A stretch of 64,000 nucleotides of DNA from Thalassobius sp002708925 (GTDB lineage Bacteria; Pseudomonadota; Alphaproteobacteria; Rhodobacterales; Rhodobacteraceae): contig NZ_JBNAGJ010000011.1 of NCBI RefSeq assembly GCF_049803795.1, positions 1 to 64,000 of the forward strand, in the 5' to 3' direction. The notes beneath the pieces are model-generated. The model saw only the letters and a program-made list of their open reading frames with translations, was not told where the DNA came from and ran no database searches. Each line of letters opens with the position of its first letter. The first letter of the stretch is position 1. Below are positions 8,206-16,984 of this stretch, in pieces. Made by a program: the position numbers and the translations under genes.

Positions 8206-8545
8206 TCCGTTCGCTTTGAGTGGTCAAAGACAGGGATGAAAGGCAGTATTTTGCGCTTGAGCGCCAGCCAGACAAGGTTCTCAGAATACCCGTATGCCGA
8301 GTCCGCTGCCACCCAATCTGGCTTCAGGCCGACCCGCTCTGACGTCCGGTCGATCATCTTGATATTGCGCCCACTTCTGCCTGCCGGATCAACCGCCAAG
8401 CATCGACATCCACGATGATCCCATGATCCGTGTCGATCAGATAGTTGTCAGAACAGGCAAAGAAAGCCGGGCCTTTCCGCGCAGCCGTCTATTGGCTGGC
8501 GGGATCCAGAGAAGTCCCAAGAAATGGAGTTGACGAAACATGCCC
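8206..8545 (-). pseudogene. IS1182-family transposase fragment
   Basis: Pieces of an IS1182-type transposase are readable in different frames: TAARKGPAFFACSDNYLID and HGIIVDVDA, then IKMIDRTSERVGLKPDWVA and DSAYGYSENLVWLALKRKIL. An in-frame stop and a frameshift separate them, and both ends of the gene are missing. It is inactive. Confidence 0.7.
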
Positions 8546-8975
8546 ACCTAAAGAAACGAGCGGTATGCAAGGTTCAAATGAACCTCTTCGCAAAGCCGTC
8601 GCTCGGACCAGAGGCCAAAGCGGTAGCCTACGCGCAGCCCATGCCAGAAGTTTTGATTTCGTGCAGCGCCTTCGCTGCAAACTTCTTCGACAAACGGGGA
8701 GCAGGCCGTCTGGGCCATGTGTGGTTTTGGCTATTGCCAACGCAGCATTCCTAATCGCGTGCTGCATAGTCTTCGGTGCGATCAGGCCTACATCACCAAA
8801 GCTATCATTGAGCCCGGCGCTGAGGCCCAGAGTCCGAACAACTCCGTTCCTACGTTCGTTGCCGCTGTCGGGAGCGGGACCTGTCAGAAATCTGCGATGT
8901 GTAGCCGACTGAATTTGTTCGGTGTTGCCTGTTCGGCATTCCTGAAGCGCAAGCACACATGATTACCGACAGGCA
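8546..8975. other. No recognisable gene
   Basis: This 430-bp stretch between the IS1182 fragment and the right arm of the inverted duplication has open frames on both strands, but none has a plausible ribosome-binding site or recognisable protein features. It is probably leftover mobile-element or flanking DNA. Confidence 0.5.
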
Positions 8976-9224
8976 GCAATTCCTGTGAGATTTCCTTCGC
9001 GAACAACGAGTCTCGCCCGAAAAAGCTGTCACTCTGATTCTCGGTTTTTTACAGGTTTTATGAACCCCCATTCGAGCGTTTCTTCCAAGGTGCTGTAATA
9101 GATAAGGAAATTTGATGTTGACAGCGCAGGCTTATTATTACTTACTGGTCAGTAAATAAAGGTATGAAAATGCAACATGCAAATGTCATTTTGGAGATGC
9201 GGGGATCGGCGGCCTGGTTGCGCC
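8976..9224. repeat. Right arm of the 250-bp inverted duplication
   Basis: Inverted partner of 7664-7921. This arm leads into the intact beta-oxidation operon, so it is the likely parent copy. Together with its partner it flanks about 1.05 kb of IS debris. Confidence 0.9.
9142..9155. promoter_or_regulatory. TetR-type operator candidate, copy 2
   Basis: TTACTGGTCAGTAA, reverse complement of the site at 7742, sits 9 bp before the start codon of the enoyl-CoA hydratase gene. A site this close to the start could block transcription initiation or early elongation of the 11-gene operon. The TetR encoded at the far end of that operon (20830) is the obvious candidate binder. Confidence 0.55.
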
Positions 9225-9958
9225 TGAACAGACCCACCGAATTGAACGCTCTTTCGCGGGACATGGTCTTGGAGCTTGGGGAGGCGCTTGAGCGCATTCG
9301 TCGTGACGAAAAGCTGCGCGTTGTGGTGCTGACCGGCAGCGGCCGGGCGTTCTGTGCGGGCGCTGATCTCAAGGCGGTGCAAGCTGGTCTGTCACAGGAG
9401 CGGTCCGACGACGGCGACTTCCTTGATGCCGTAGCGGAGGTTTTTCAGATTCTCCGCGATTTTCCCAAACCCGTCATTGGTGGCCTGAACGGCGTGACCG
9501 TCGCCGGCGGTCTGGAACTGGCGATGTGCTGCGACGTACTGATCGCCGCAGAAAGCGCGAAGATCGGCGATGCGCATGCCAATTTTGGGGTCTTTCCAGG
9601 GGCGGGAGGCGCTGCTGTCCTGCCCTCTCGGATTGGCTTGCCGAACGCCAAATACCTGCTGTTTTCCGGCCGCAGTCTGCCGGCGCGCGATTGGTTGCGC
9701 ATGGGGCTTGTGCAGGAAGTGGTTGCCGATGATGCGCTTGAGGTTCGTCTGGACGCGTTCGCAAGAGAACTGGCTGACAAAAGTCCTCTGGTTCTTTCGC
9801 GCATGAAAGCGGTCGCCAATGCGTCAGTCGAGATGCCGCAAGCCGAGGCTCTGGCCTGGGAATTGTCGGTCCTGCGCGACCACCTGACATCGAACGACGC
9901 CGCAGAAGGGCTGGCGGCATTCTCCGAGAAACGAAAACCGGTTTTTGCCGGAACATGA
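9164..9958 (+). CDS. Enoyl-CoA hydratase/isomerase (crotonase family)
   Basis: Hydrates trans-2-enoyl-CoA in beta-oxidation. The 264-residue protein has the crotonase layout: RPTELNALS, the oxyanion-hole segments SGRAFCAGADLK and NGVTVAGGLELAMCCD, and the AHANFGVFPGAGG loop. The position normally held by the second catalytic Glu of hydratases is not conserved in that loop, so an isomerase or other crotonase reaction is possible. It is the first gene of the rightward operon; the thiolase start follows 10 bp after its stop. Confidence 0.85.
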   Translation: MKMQHANVILEMRGSAAWLRLNRPTELNALSRDMVLELGEALERIRRDEKLRVVVLTGSGRAFCAGADLKAVQAGLSQERSDDGDFLDAVAEVFQILRDFPKPVIGGLNGVTVAGGLELAMCCDVLIAAESAKIGDAHANFGVFPGAGGAAVLPSRIGLPNAKYLLFSGRSLPARDWLRMGLVQEVVADDALEVRLDAFARELADKSPLVLSRMKAVANASVEMPQAEALAWELSVLRDHLTSNDAAEGLAAFSEKRKPVFAGT

Positions 9959-9968
9959 TGAGGACCAG

Positions 9969-11207
9969 ATGGATAAGGTTTACATAACCGGTGTGGCGAT
10001 GACGCGCATGGGGCGCTTGGACGGAGCGACTGTGAAGTCGTTGACCCGCGAGGTCGTCACCGGAGCCCTGGAAGATGCCGGGATTGCTGCCGGTGCAATC
10101 GAGGCCGCCTATTTTTCGAACGCCACCCAGCGGCATTTGGAAGGGCAGTTGATGATCCCGGGCCAGATCGCCCTGCGCGATATGGGGATCGAGGGAATTT
10201 CGGTTGTGAACGTCGAAAACGCCTGTGCCAGCGGATCGACCGCCCTGAACCTAGCTGCGCAGTTTCTGAAGGCGGGAGAAGGCGATGTGGCGCTGGCCGT
10301 TGGGGCCGAGAAGATGTGGACTGGTGATAAGGCCAAGATGTTCAGCTTTTTCGACTCTGGCTGGGAACTGGCGACCGCCGAGGAGAATGCAAAACAGTTG
10401 CTTGCGCTGGGGCATGGGATCGATTTGCCGGAAGGCAGCGAGTCCGGAAAACCCTATTCCGTTTTCATGGCCGTCTACGCCGCCTTTGCTCGCGCGCATA
10501 TGCGCTTGTTCGGGACAACGCAGGCACAATTCGCGGCCATCGCGGCCAAGAACCACATGCATTCGGTGGAAAATGCCAAGGCGCAGTTCCGCGATCCTTA
10601 CACTGTTGGCGACGTGCTGGGCGCACCGCCGATCACCTATCCGCTGACCTTACCGATGTGCGCCCCGATGAGCGATGGCGGTGCAGCGGCCGTATTGATG
10701 ACCGAAGCGGGCATGAAGCGCCTCGGCATTTCCCGAGACCGCGCCATCGAGTTGCGTGCCAGCGTTATCCAGACCGGTTCGGACCGGGATGGCGACGACT
10801 TTGATAACCATCTGACCGCCAAGGCGGCCCGGCGCGCCTATGAAAAGGCCGGGCTTGGACCCGAGGACGTCTCGGTCGCCGAGGTGCATGATGCCACCGC
10901 CGTGGGCGAGCTGATCCAGATCGAAAACCTTGGTCTCTTTCCCTTTGGTGAGGGCGCGGCAGCCTCCGAACGTGGCGAGACCACGATTGGCGGGCGTGTG
11001 CCGGTCAACCCGTCGGGCGGGCTGGAGTGCAAGGGCCACCCGATCGGCGCCACCGGTCTGGGGCAGGTCTATGAGCTTGTCAGCCAGCTGCGCGGCGAAT
11101 GCGGCACGCGCCAGGTCGAAGGGGCCAAGGTGGCAATTGCAGAGAACGGTGGCGGGCTGATCGGGATCGAAGAGGCCGTGGCCTCGGTCCTGATTCTGGC
11201 ACGATAG
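9969..11207 (+). CDS. Thiolase of the SCP-x/acetyl-CoA acetyltransferase type
   Basis: Cleaves 3-oxoacyl-CoA to acetyl- or propionyl-CoA plus a shortened acyl-CoA. The 412-residue protein has the nucleophile Cys in VNVENACASGSTAL, the VHDATAVGELI segment and the C-terminal GHPIGATGLGQVYEL motif in LECKGHPIGATG. The sequence style (short active-site loop, VAEVHDATA) resembles sterol-carrier-protein-type thiolases, which handle branched or sterol-like acyl chains. ATG 9969 was chosen over an upstream frame extension. Its last 35 codons are duplicated in the scar at 7554. Confidence 0.88.
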   Translation: MDKVYITGVAMTRMGRLDGATVKSLTREVVTGALEDAGIAAGAIEAAYFSNATQRHLEGQLMIPGQIALRDMGIEGISVVNVENACASGSTALNLAAQFLKAGEGDVALAVGAEKMWTGDKAKMFSFFDSGWELATAEENAKQLLALGHGIDLPEGSESGKPYSVFMAVYAAFARAHMRLFGTTQAQFAAIAAKNHMHSVENAKAQFRDPYTVGDVLGAPPITYPLTLPMCAPMSDGGAAAVLMTEAGMKRLGISRDRAIELRASVIQTGSDRDGDDFDNHLTAKAARRAYEKAGLGPEDVSVAEVHDATAVGELIQIENLGLFPFGEGAAASERGETTIGGRVPVNPSGGLECKGHPIGATGLGQVYELVSQLRGECGTRQVEGAKVAIAENGGGLIGIEEAVASVLILAR

Positions 11208-11216
11208 GAGAGCGAG

Positions 11217-12353
11217 ATGTTCAAGACCGAAGAACAGACCATGGCCTGCGACATGCTGCGTCGCTTCCTCGATGACCAGATCGAACCGGAATACCTGAAG
11301 GTCAAGGATGCGCCGTTTGAAAAAGAGGTGATCCAGGGGTTCCTCATGCAGCTGTCCGAATTCGGCCTGACCTCGGCCCCCCATCCAGAAGAAGCGGGTG
11401 GCATGGGGCTCGATTGGTCCACGCACCTGATGCTGTTCGAAGAGGTCGGCGTCACGGCGATGGACATTGCGTTGCCGATCCTGATCAACGTGGTGGGGGC
11501 CGATCTTTTGCTTCGCCTTGGCACCGATGAACAGCGCGCGCGCTATATCCCACAGCTTCTGGCAGGTGAAACATCCGTGGCCATCGGCATATCGGAACCG
11601 GGCGTCGGCTCGGATGTGGCGGCGGTCAAAACCCGCGCCCGCAAGGATGGCGGCGACTGGGTGATTTCGGGCGAGAAGACTTGGATCTCGAATGGGCGTT
11701 TCGCCGATTTCCTGATTTGCACCTGCAACACCGGCGAGGGGCTGACGCATATCCTGGTCGACCGCAAGGAACACGGGTTCGAAACCCGCGACATCCCCAA
11801 GATCGGCCTCAATGCACAGTCGACCTCGCAGGTCTTCCTCGATGAGGTGCGGGTGCCCGTTGAGAACACCATCGGCGCCGAAGGGCGCGGGTTGCAGCAG
11901 ACGCTGGTCGTGTTCGAACGCGCGCGGGTGCATATGGCGATGTGGGGCATCGCGCTGGCGCGCCGGGCGCTGGAGGAATCCATCCGTTACGCGCAAGAGC
12001 GCAACCAGCATGGCAAGCAGATCGCCGGGCATCAGATGATTGCCGACAAGATCGCCACCATGGCAACCGAGATCGACGCCGCGCGCCTGCTGACCCATCG
12101 CGCCGCCGGCATGATCGACCGCGATGAACGCTGTGACACAGAATGCGCCATGGCCAAGTGGTACGGCACCGAGATCGCGGTGAACGCCACGCGGCAGGCG
12201 GTGCAGATCCATGGCGGCAACGGCGTGACCCGCGAGTTCATCGTCGAACGCCTGGCCCGCGAAGCCATCATCGGGCCGATCCCGGACGGGACCACAGAGA
12301 TTCAGAAACTGCTGATCGCCCGGTCCCTGACCGGTGTGGCGGCGTTCAAATAG
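11217..12353 (+). CDS. Acyl-CoA dehydrogenase
   Basis: Flavoprotein forming the 2,3-double bond of an acyl-CoA. The 378-residue protein has the signature segments GISEPGVGSDVA, WVISGEKTWISNG and IHGGNGVTREF. In the C-terminal motif usually read as YEGT the residue before GT is Asp (PDGTTEIQ). A Glu is present in helix G at about residue 234 (VVFERARV), as in isovaleryl-CoA and long-chain acyl-CoA dehydrogenases, where the base sits there. This fits branched or long substrates. Electrons would pass to the ETF encoded at 28076-29760. Confidence 0.9.
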   Translation: MFKTEEQTMACDMLRRFLDDQIEPEYLKVKDAPFEKEVIQGFLMQLSEFGLTSAPHPEEAGGMGLDWSTHLMLFEEVGVTAMDIALPILINVVGADLLLRLGTDEQRARYIPQLLAGETSVAIGISEPGVGSDVAAVKTRARKDGGDWVISGEKTWISNGRFADFLICTCNTGEGLTHILVDRKEHGFETRDIPKIGLNAQSTSQVFLDEVRVPVENTIGAEGRGLQQTLVVFERARVHMAMWGIALARRALEESIRYAQERNQHGKQIAGHQMIADKIATMATEIDAARLLTHRAAGMIDRDERCDTECAMAKWYGTEIAVNATRQAVQIHGGNGVTREFIVERLAREAIIGPIPDGTTEIQKLLIARSLTGVAAFK

Positions 12354-12364
12354 GGGCCCAGGTC

Positions 12365-13138
12365 ATGAAGATAGAAGGCAAGACCATTATCGTGACCGGC
12401 GGGGCCTCGGGACTTGGTGCTGCGACGGCAGAATACCTGCACGGGCTGGGTGCACAGGTGGCCATGTTCGACCGCGACATGGAACAGGGCACCGCGCTGG
12501 CCGACCGTTTGGGCGCGGACCGGGCCATGTTCCGGCAGGTGGATGTGACCAGCGACGAGCACGTGTCCGAGGCCATCTCGGCTGTGGTCGACCGCTTTGG
12601 CGCGCTGCATGTCGCCATCAACTGTGCCGGTGTGGTCAGCCCGATGAAGGTGGTCGACCGCGAGGGCGCACCTGCGTCTCTCGATGCCTTTCGCCGCACG
12701 GTCGAGATCAACCTTGTGGGCACGTTCAACGTGATGAGCCAGGCCGCCGCGCGGATGCTGGAAAACCCGCCCGAAGACGGGGAAGAGCGTGGCGTGATCG
12801 TCAACATCTCGTCCGGGGCGGCCTATGAAGGCCAGATCGGGCAGACTGCCTATGCCTCGTCCAAGGCCGGTGTGATAGGGCTCAACCTGCCTGCCGCGCG
12901 CGAGCTGGGGCCGAAAGGCATCCGTATCAACGCCATCGCGCCGGGACTGTTTGGCACACCGATGGTGATGAGCCTCGGTGATGAGGTCGTCGCCTCGCTC
13001 GAAGAAAGCGTCGAGGCCCCCAAGCGCGTGGGCCGGATGGAAGAATTCGCCCATGCCTGCGCTTTTCTGATCGAAAACAGTTACATGAACGGCGCGACCC
13101 TGCGTCTGGATGCCGCCACGCGGCTGCGGGCGAGGTAG
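12365..13138 (+). CDS. Short-chain dehydrogenase, HSD10-like 3-hydroxyacyl-CoA dehydrogenase
   Basis: NAD-dependent oxidation of 3-hydroxyacyl-CoA is likely. The 257-residue protein has the cofactor motif VTGGASGLGAA, NCAGVV, the catalytic Ser region NISSGAAYEGQIGQ and the YASSK active-site motif. The segment ENPPEDGEERGVIVN between helix and strand is typical of type II 3-hydroxyacyl-CoA dehydrogenases (17-beta-HSD10). ATG 12365 follows GGGCCCAGGTC. The next gene begins 4 bp after the stop. Confidence 0.87.
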   Translation: MKIEGKTIIVTGGASGLGAATAEYLHGLGAQVAMFDRDMEQGTALADRLGADRAMFRQVDVTSDEHVSEAISAVVDRFGALHVAINCAGVVSPMKVVDREGAPASLDAFRRTVEINLVGTFNVMSQAAARMLENPPEDGEERGVIVNISSGAAYEGQIGQTAYASSKAGVIGLNLPAARELGPKGIRINAIAPGLFGTPMVMSLGDEVVASLEESVEAPKRVGRMEEFAHACAFLIENSYMNGATLRLDAATRLRAR

Positions 13139-13142
13139 GGCG

Positions 13143-14258
13143 ATGCTGACTCGCAATGGTCCCCTCAAAGGTGTTCGGGTCATCGAAATGGCCGGGATCG
13201 GGCCTGCGCCCTTTGCGGCCATGCATCTGGCCGACATGGGCGCCGAAGTGGTGCGGATCACCCGCCCCGGTCAGGCTTTTCCCTTGCCAATCGAAGACAA
13301 GCACAACCTGTTCAACCGCTCGCGCCGCAGTCTGGTGCTCGATCTGCGGCAGGCGGATGATGCCGAAAAGCTCTGGGCGCTGATCGAGCGGACCGAGATT
13401 CTGATCGAGGGCTTTCGACCCGGCAAGATGGAGAAACTCGGTTTCGGTCCAGAGGCGGTTCTGGCGCGCAATCCGGCGCTGATCTATGGCCGCATGACCG
13501 GATGGGGCCAGACCGGGCCGCTGGCGCAGGCTGCCGGGCATGATTTGAACTATGCCGCGATCACCGGCGCGGTTCACGGGCTGGGCGAGGCCGACCGGCC
13601 CCCTCCCGCGCCAATGAACCTGATTGCCGATCAGGGTGGTGGCGCGATGATGCTGAATGTCGGCATCCTCGCGGCCCTGACCCATGCGCGTGCAACCGGC
13701 GAGGGTCAGGTGGTCGACGCGGCCATGTGCGATGGGGTCAACCTCTTGATGACCATGCAACACGGGCTGGCGGCCGGTGGGGCCTGGAGCGGCGAGCGCG
13801 CTGGCGATTTCATCAATGGCGGGGTGGCGTGGTATCGTTGTTACGAAACCGCCGACGGAAAGTTCATATCCATCGGCTGTGTCGAGCCACAGTTCTTTGC
13901 CGAATTCCTGCGCCTGACCGGGCTGAGCGATGATCCGCGTTTTGCCGACCAATATGCGCCCGAGGCGCAGCCGGCCATGCGCGAGGCTCTGACCGAACTG
14001 TTCCTGACCCGAACACAGGCCGAATGGTGCGAGGTGCTGGAAGGCAGCGATGCCTGCTTTGCGCCGGTGGTGCCACTGGCCGAAGCCGCCACACACCCGC
14101 ACAGCCGGGCACGCGAGAGCTTTGTCACCGTGGGTGGCGTCGAAATGCCCGCCCCGGCGCCGCGTTTTTCACATACCCCGCCAGACACTCCGACAACTGG
14201 TGACGCCGGTTCCGTCGAAATGAACGAAATTCTTCAGCATTGGAGGACCGCCACATGA
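13143..14258 (+). CDS. CoA-transferase family III protein, alpha-methylacyl-CoA racemase-like
   Basis: The 371-residue protein has the CaiB/BaiF fold sequence pattern with RLGRD-like DLRQADD and FRPGKMEKLGFGPE. Around its middle, AGHDLNYAAITGAVHGLG (His133) and MNLIADQGGGAMMLNVGIL (Asp163) match the His and Asp positions that catalyse proton exchange in alpha-methylacyl-CoA racemases, rather than the single Asp of CoA-transferases. It would convert (2R)- to (2S)-methylacyl-CoA so that the acyl-CoA dehydrogenase can act. A CoA-transferase role cannot be excluded. Its stop overlaps the livH start (ATGA). Confidence 0.78.
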   Translation: MLTRNGPLKGVRVIEMAGIGPAPFAAMHLADMGAEVVRITRPGQAFPLPIEDKHNLFNRSRRSLVLDLRQADDAEKLWALIERTEILIEGFRPGKMEKLGFGPEAVLARNPALIYGRMTGWGQTGPLAQAAGHDLNYAAITGAVHGLGEADRPPPAPMNLIADQGGGAMMLNVGILAALTHARATGEGQVVDAAMCDGVNLLMTMQHGLAAGGAWSGERAGDFINGGVAWYRCYETADGKFISIGCVEPQFFAEFLRLTGLSDDPRFADQYAPEAQPAMREALTELFLTRTQAEWCEVLEGSDACFAPVVPLAEAATHPHSRARESFVTVGGVEMPAPAPRFSHTPPDTPTTGDAGSVEMNEILQHWRTAT

Positions 14259-15136
14259 CCGGTCTGAGTTTCGCCGACGCCATACAGCTTTTGCTCGTCG
14301 GCCTGTCACAGGGCTGTCTTTACAGCCTGATCGCCATCGGCCTGGTGCTTGTCTACAAAGCCACCGAGCAGGTGAACTTCGCCCAGGGCGAGTTCATGAT
14401 GCTGGGGGCCTTTGTCGGTTACCAGTTCATCGTGCTTTGGGGCCTGCCCTATTGGTTCGGGGCCTTGCTGACGCTCGTGTTCATGGGCGGGTTCGGTTAC
14501 GGGGTCGACGCGCTTGTTGTGCGGCGGCTCACCGGACAGCCGGTGTTCACCGTTTTCATCCTGACGCTGGCGCTGGGAATTGCACTGCGCGCCGTGGCCG
14601 GGATTGTCTGGGGCTTCGGCAACTATTCGCTGCCTGCTCCGGTTGAGGGCAATCTGACACTTGGGTCGGTCATCATCGGCTGGTCCAGCGTTCTGGCGAT
14701 CCTGGTGACCGCCATCGTGGCCAGCGGGCTTTACGCCTTCTTCCGCTATGCCCGCCAAGGCGTGGCGATGCAGGCCTTGTCCCTGAACCAATTGGCGGCC
14801 TTTTACATGGGCATCCCCGTCAAGCGCCTGACCTCGTCCATCTGGGCCATGTCCGCAATCTTCGGCGCCATCGCCGGCCTGCTCCTGGGCCCGGTCACGC
14901 TGGTCTCGACGCAGATGGGATTTGTCGGCTTCAAAGCCTTTGCCGGCGCCATTGTCGGCGGGTTCGGATCGATCCCCGGCGCCGTTCTGGGCTGTTTGCT
15001 GATCGGCGTGACCGAGCCGTTCTTCGACATCATGTTCCCGACGTTCAAGGGCATCGGCGCCTATCTGATCATGTTCGTCGTGCTGCTGATCCGGCCCGAA
15101 GGGCTGCTGGCACAAATCTACGCAAAGAAGGTATAG
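14255..15136 (+). CDS. livH: ABC transporter permease, LivH type
   Basis: One of two inner-membrane permeases of a branched-chain amino acid-type (HAAT) ABC importer. The 293-residue, strongly hydrophobic protein begins GLSQGCLYSLIAIGLVLVYK, the typical LivH start, and ends with a GAIVGGFGSIPGAVLGCLLIG loop that contacts the ATPases. ATG 14255 after GGAGG is preferred to TTG 14240. The context (acyl-CoA ligase and beta-oxidation genes) suggests a lipid-like acid as cargo rather than an amino acid. Confidence 0.9.
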   Translation: MTGLSFADAIQLLLVGLSQGCLYSLIAIGLVLVYKATEQVNFAQGEFMMLGAFVGYQFIVLWGLPYWFGALLTLVFMGGFGYGVDALVVRRLTGQPVFTVFILTLALGIALRAVAGIVWGFGNYSLPAPVEGNLTLGSVIIGWSSVLAILVTAIVASGLYAFFRYARQGVAMQALSLNQLAAFYMGIPVKRLTSSIWAMSAIFGAIAGLLLGPVTLVSTQMGFVGFKAFAGAIVGGFGSIPGAVLGCLLIGVTEPFFDIMFPTFKGIGAYLIMFVVLLIRPEGLLAQIYAKKV

Positions 15137-15140
15137 GCTC

Positions 15141-16220
15141 ATGCGCGTTCTTTTCCGCAAATCCTACAAGCAGGACATCCGCCTGTTTCGCGACCGCACA
15201 CAGGCTTTCTGGTATCTGCTGTTCTTGTGTATCGCGCTTGCCGCCCCGCTGTTCCTTGACGGCTACTTTCTGGACGAATTGTCGTTTGTCTACATCTATG
15301 CCATCGCCGGCCTGGGTCTGATGATCCTCACCGGATTCTCGGGACAAGTGAGTTTCGGGCAGGCCGCCTTTGTTGCCATCGGCGCCTATGCTCATACCAT
15401 CCTGCTCAGCCGCTACGGCGTGCCGTGGATCCTGTCGCTGCCCCTGGCGGCGCTGATCACTGGTTTGGTCGGGCTGGCCATCGGGCGCATCTGCGGGCGC
15501 ATGCATGGCTTGTATCTCGCCATCGCTACGCTTTCGATTGCTATCGTGACCGAACGGCTGATCGGCGGCGGCGGCGATTTTACCGGCGGACATCGTGGCC
15601 TGCCGGTTCCGGGCATCGACATCTTCGGCATCGCCATCGACCAGAGCTGGAAGACCTACCTGTTAAATCTCGCCCTGTTTGTCGGCGCCATTCTGATGAC
15701 GCGCAACCTGTTGCGCACACGGTCTGGCCGCGCCCTGATCGCGATCCGCGACAGCGAAGTTTCGGCCCGTTCGCTGGGCACGAATGTGGCCTTCTACAAA
15801 GCCTATGCCTTCTTCCTGTCGGCGGTGTTCGCCGGTCTGGCTGGTGGGCTTCTGGCGCATGCGTTCTACTACATTACACCGGAAACTTTCGGCATGGGTG
15901 AGAGCATTCGCCTGCTTCTTATGATCGTTGTCGGTGGGATCGGCACCATCCACGGGGCCATCTTCGGCGCGTTCTTCATCGTGCTGCTGCCCACCGTCCT
16001 GAGTTGGGTCAAGGTGCTGCTTCCCGGGGCCATAGCCACATCCGGCGGGTTCGACAGCCTCGCCTTCGGGATGATCCTTCTTGGCTTCATCCTGTTCGAA
16101 CCTGATGGGCTCTATGGCCGCTGGGTCAAAATCCATCACTATTTCAACGTCTTCCCGATGTACAAGCGCCGCAGCTTCCAACGTCAGAAGACCTTCCTCA
16201 AGACGGAGCGTCTGAAATGA
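15141..16220 (+). CDS. livM: ABC transporter permease, LivM type
   Basis: Second permease of the importer, 359 residues with about eight hydrophobic segments. Visible LivM features are YAIAGLGLMILTGFSGQVSFGQAAFVAIGAY and the ATPase-contact loop LIAIRDSEVSARSLGTNVAFYK. The final 40 residues are basic and cytoplasmic. The stop overlaps livG by 4 bp. Confidence 0.9.
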   Translation: MRVLFRKSYKQDIRLFRDRTQAFWYLLFLCIALAAPLFLDGYFLDELSFVYIYAIAGLGLMILTGFSGQVSFGQAAFVAIGAYAHTILLSRYGVPWILSLPLAALITGLVGLAIGRICGRMHGLYLAIATLSIAIVTERLIGGGGDFTGGHRGLPVPGIDIFGIAIDQSWKTYLLNLALFVGAILMTRNLLRTRSGRALIAIRDSEVSARSLGTNVAFYKAYAFFLSAVFAGLAGGLLAHAFYYITPETFGMGESIRLLLMIVVGGIGTIHGAIFGAFFIVLLPTVLSWVKVLLPGAIATSGGFDSLAFGMILLGFILFEPDGLYGRWVKIHHYFNVFPMYKRRSFQRQKTFLKTERLK

Positions 16221-16984
16221 GCTGGCTTGAAGTCGAAAACGTGTCGCTGGCATTCGGTGGGCTGAAAGCCGTCGATAACCTGAGCTTCTCGGTGGAACCG
16301 GGCAAGGTATTCACCATCATCGGTCCCAATGGTGCCGGCAAGAGCACGGTGTTCAACCTGATCTGCCGCATCTATGACCCGCTGGAAGGCGATATCCGCT
16401 TTGGTGGCGAAAGCCTGCTGGGGGCCAGGCCCCACGAAGTGATCAACCACGGCATCGCCCGCACCTTCCAGAACATCGAATTGTTCGAGCATGCCTCACT
16501 TCTGGACAACCTGTTGATCGGCCGGTTCCGGCATGGGCGGTTCTCGCCGCTGAGCGAGCTGTTCTTCCTGCCCGGCCAATTGCGCCAGGAACTGGAGCAC
16601 CGCCGCAAGGCGGAAGAGGTTATCGAGTTTCTCGATCTCGAAGGCTACCGTCACGCCCGCGTCGCCGACCTGCCTTACGGCGTGCGCAAGAAAACCGAGA
16701 TGGCGCGCGCGCTGGTCGCCAGCCCCGAGATCCTGTTGCTGGATGAGCCCTCCAGCGGGCTGACCACCGAGGAAACCGACGACACCGCCTTTGTGATCGA
16801 AGACATCCGCGAGGATCTGGGCATCACCGTGGTGATGATCGAGCACGACATGAAGCTGGTGAACAAGGTCTCGGACAAGGTTCTGGCAATCAACGAAGGC
16901 CGCTTCCTGGCCACCGGCAGCGCCTCGGAGGTGCAGGACGACCCGGATGTGCAGGCAGCCTATCTAGGGGGGGAAGCGGCATGA
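16217..16984 (+). CDS. livG: ABC transporter ATPase, LivG type
   Basis: ATP-hydrolysing subunit. Walker A is GPNGAGKST, the LivG-specific GIARTFQNIELF follows, the signature region is LPYGVRKKTEMARAL (a variant of LSGGQ) and Walker B is ILLLDEPSSGL. At 255 residues it has normal length. Overlaps of 4 bp with livM and livF place it in one coupled operon. Confidence 0.9.
   Translation: MSWLEVENVSLAFGGLKAVDNLSFSVEPGKVFTIIGPNGAGKSTVFNLICRIYDPLEGDIRFGGESLLGARPHEVINHGIARTFQNIELFEHASLLDNLLIGRFRHGRFSPLSELFFLPGQLRQELEHRRKAEEVIEFLDLEGYRHARVADLPYGVRKKTEMARALVASPEILLLDEPSSGLTTEETDDTAFVIEDIREDLGITVVMIEHDMKLVNKVSDKVLAINEGRFLATGSASEVQDDPDVQAAYLGGEAA

Noticed and set aside
10650..12212. 520-codon minus-strand frame under the thiolase and acyl-CoA dehydrogenase genes
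   Set aside because: It spans two real genes and their junction, which a genuine gene would be unlikely to do; it is a codon-bias shadow.
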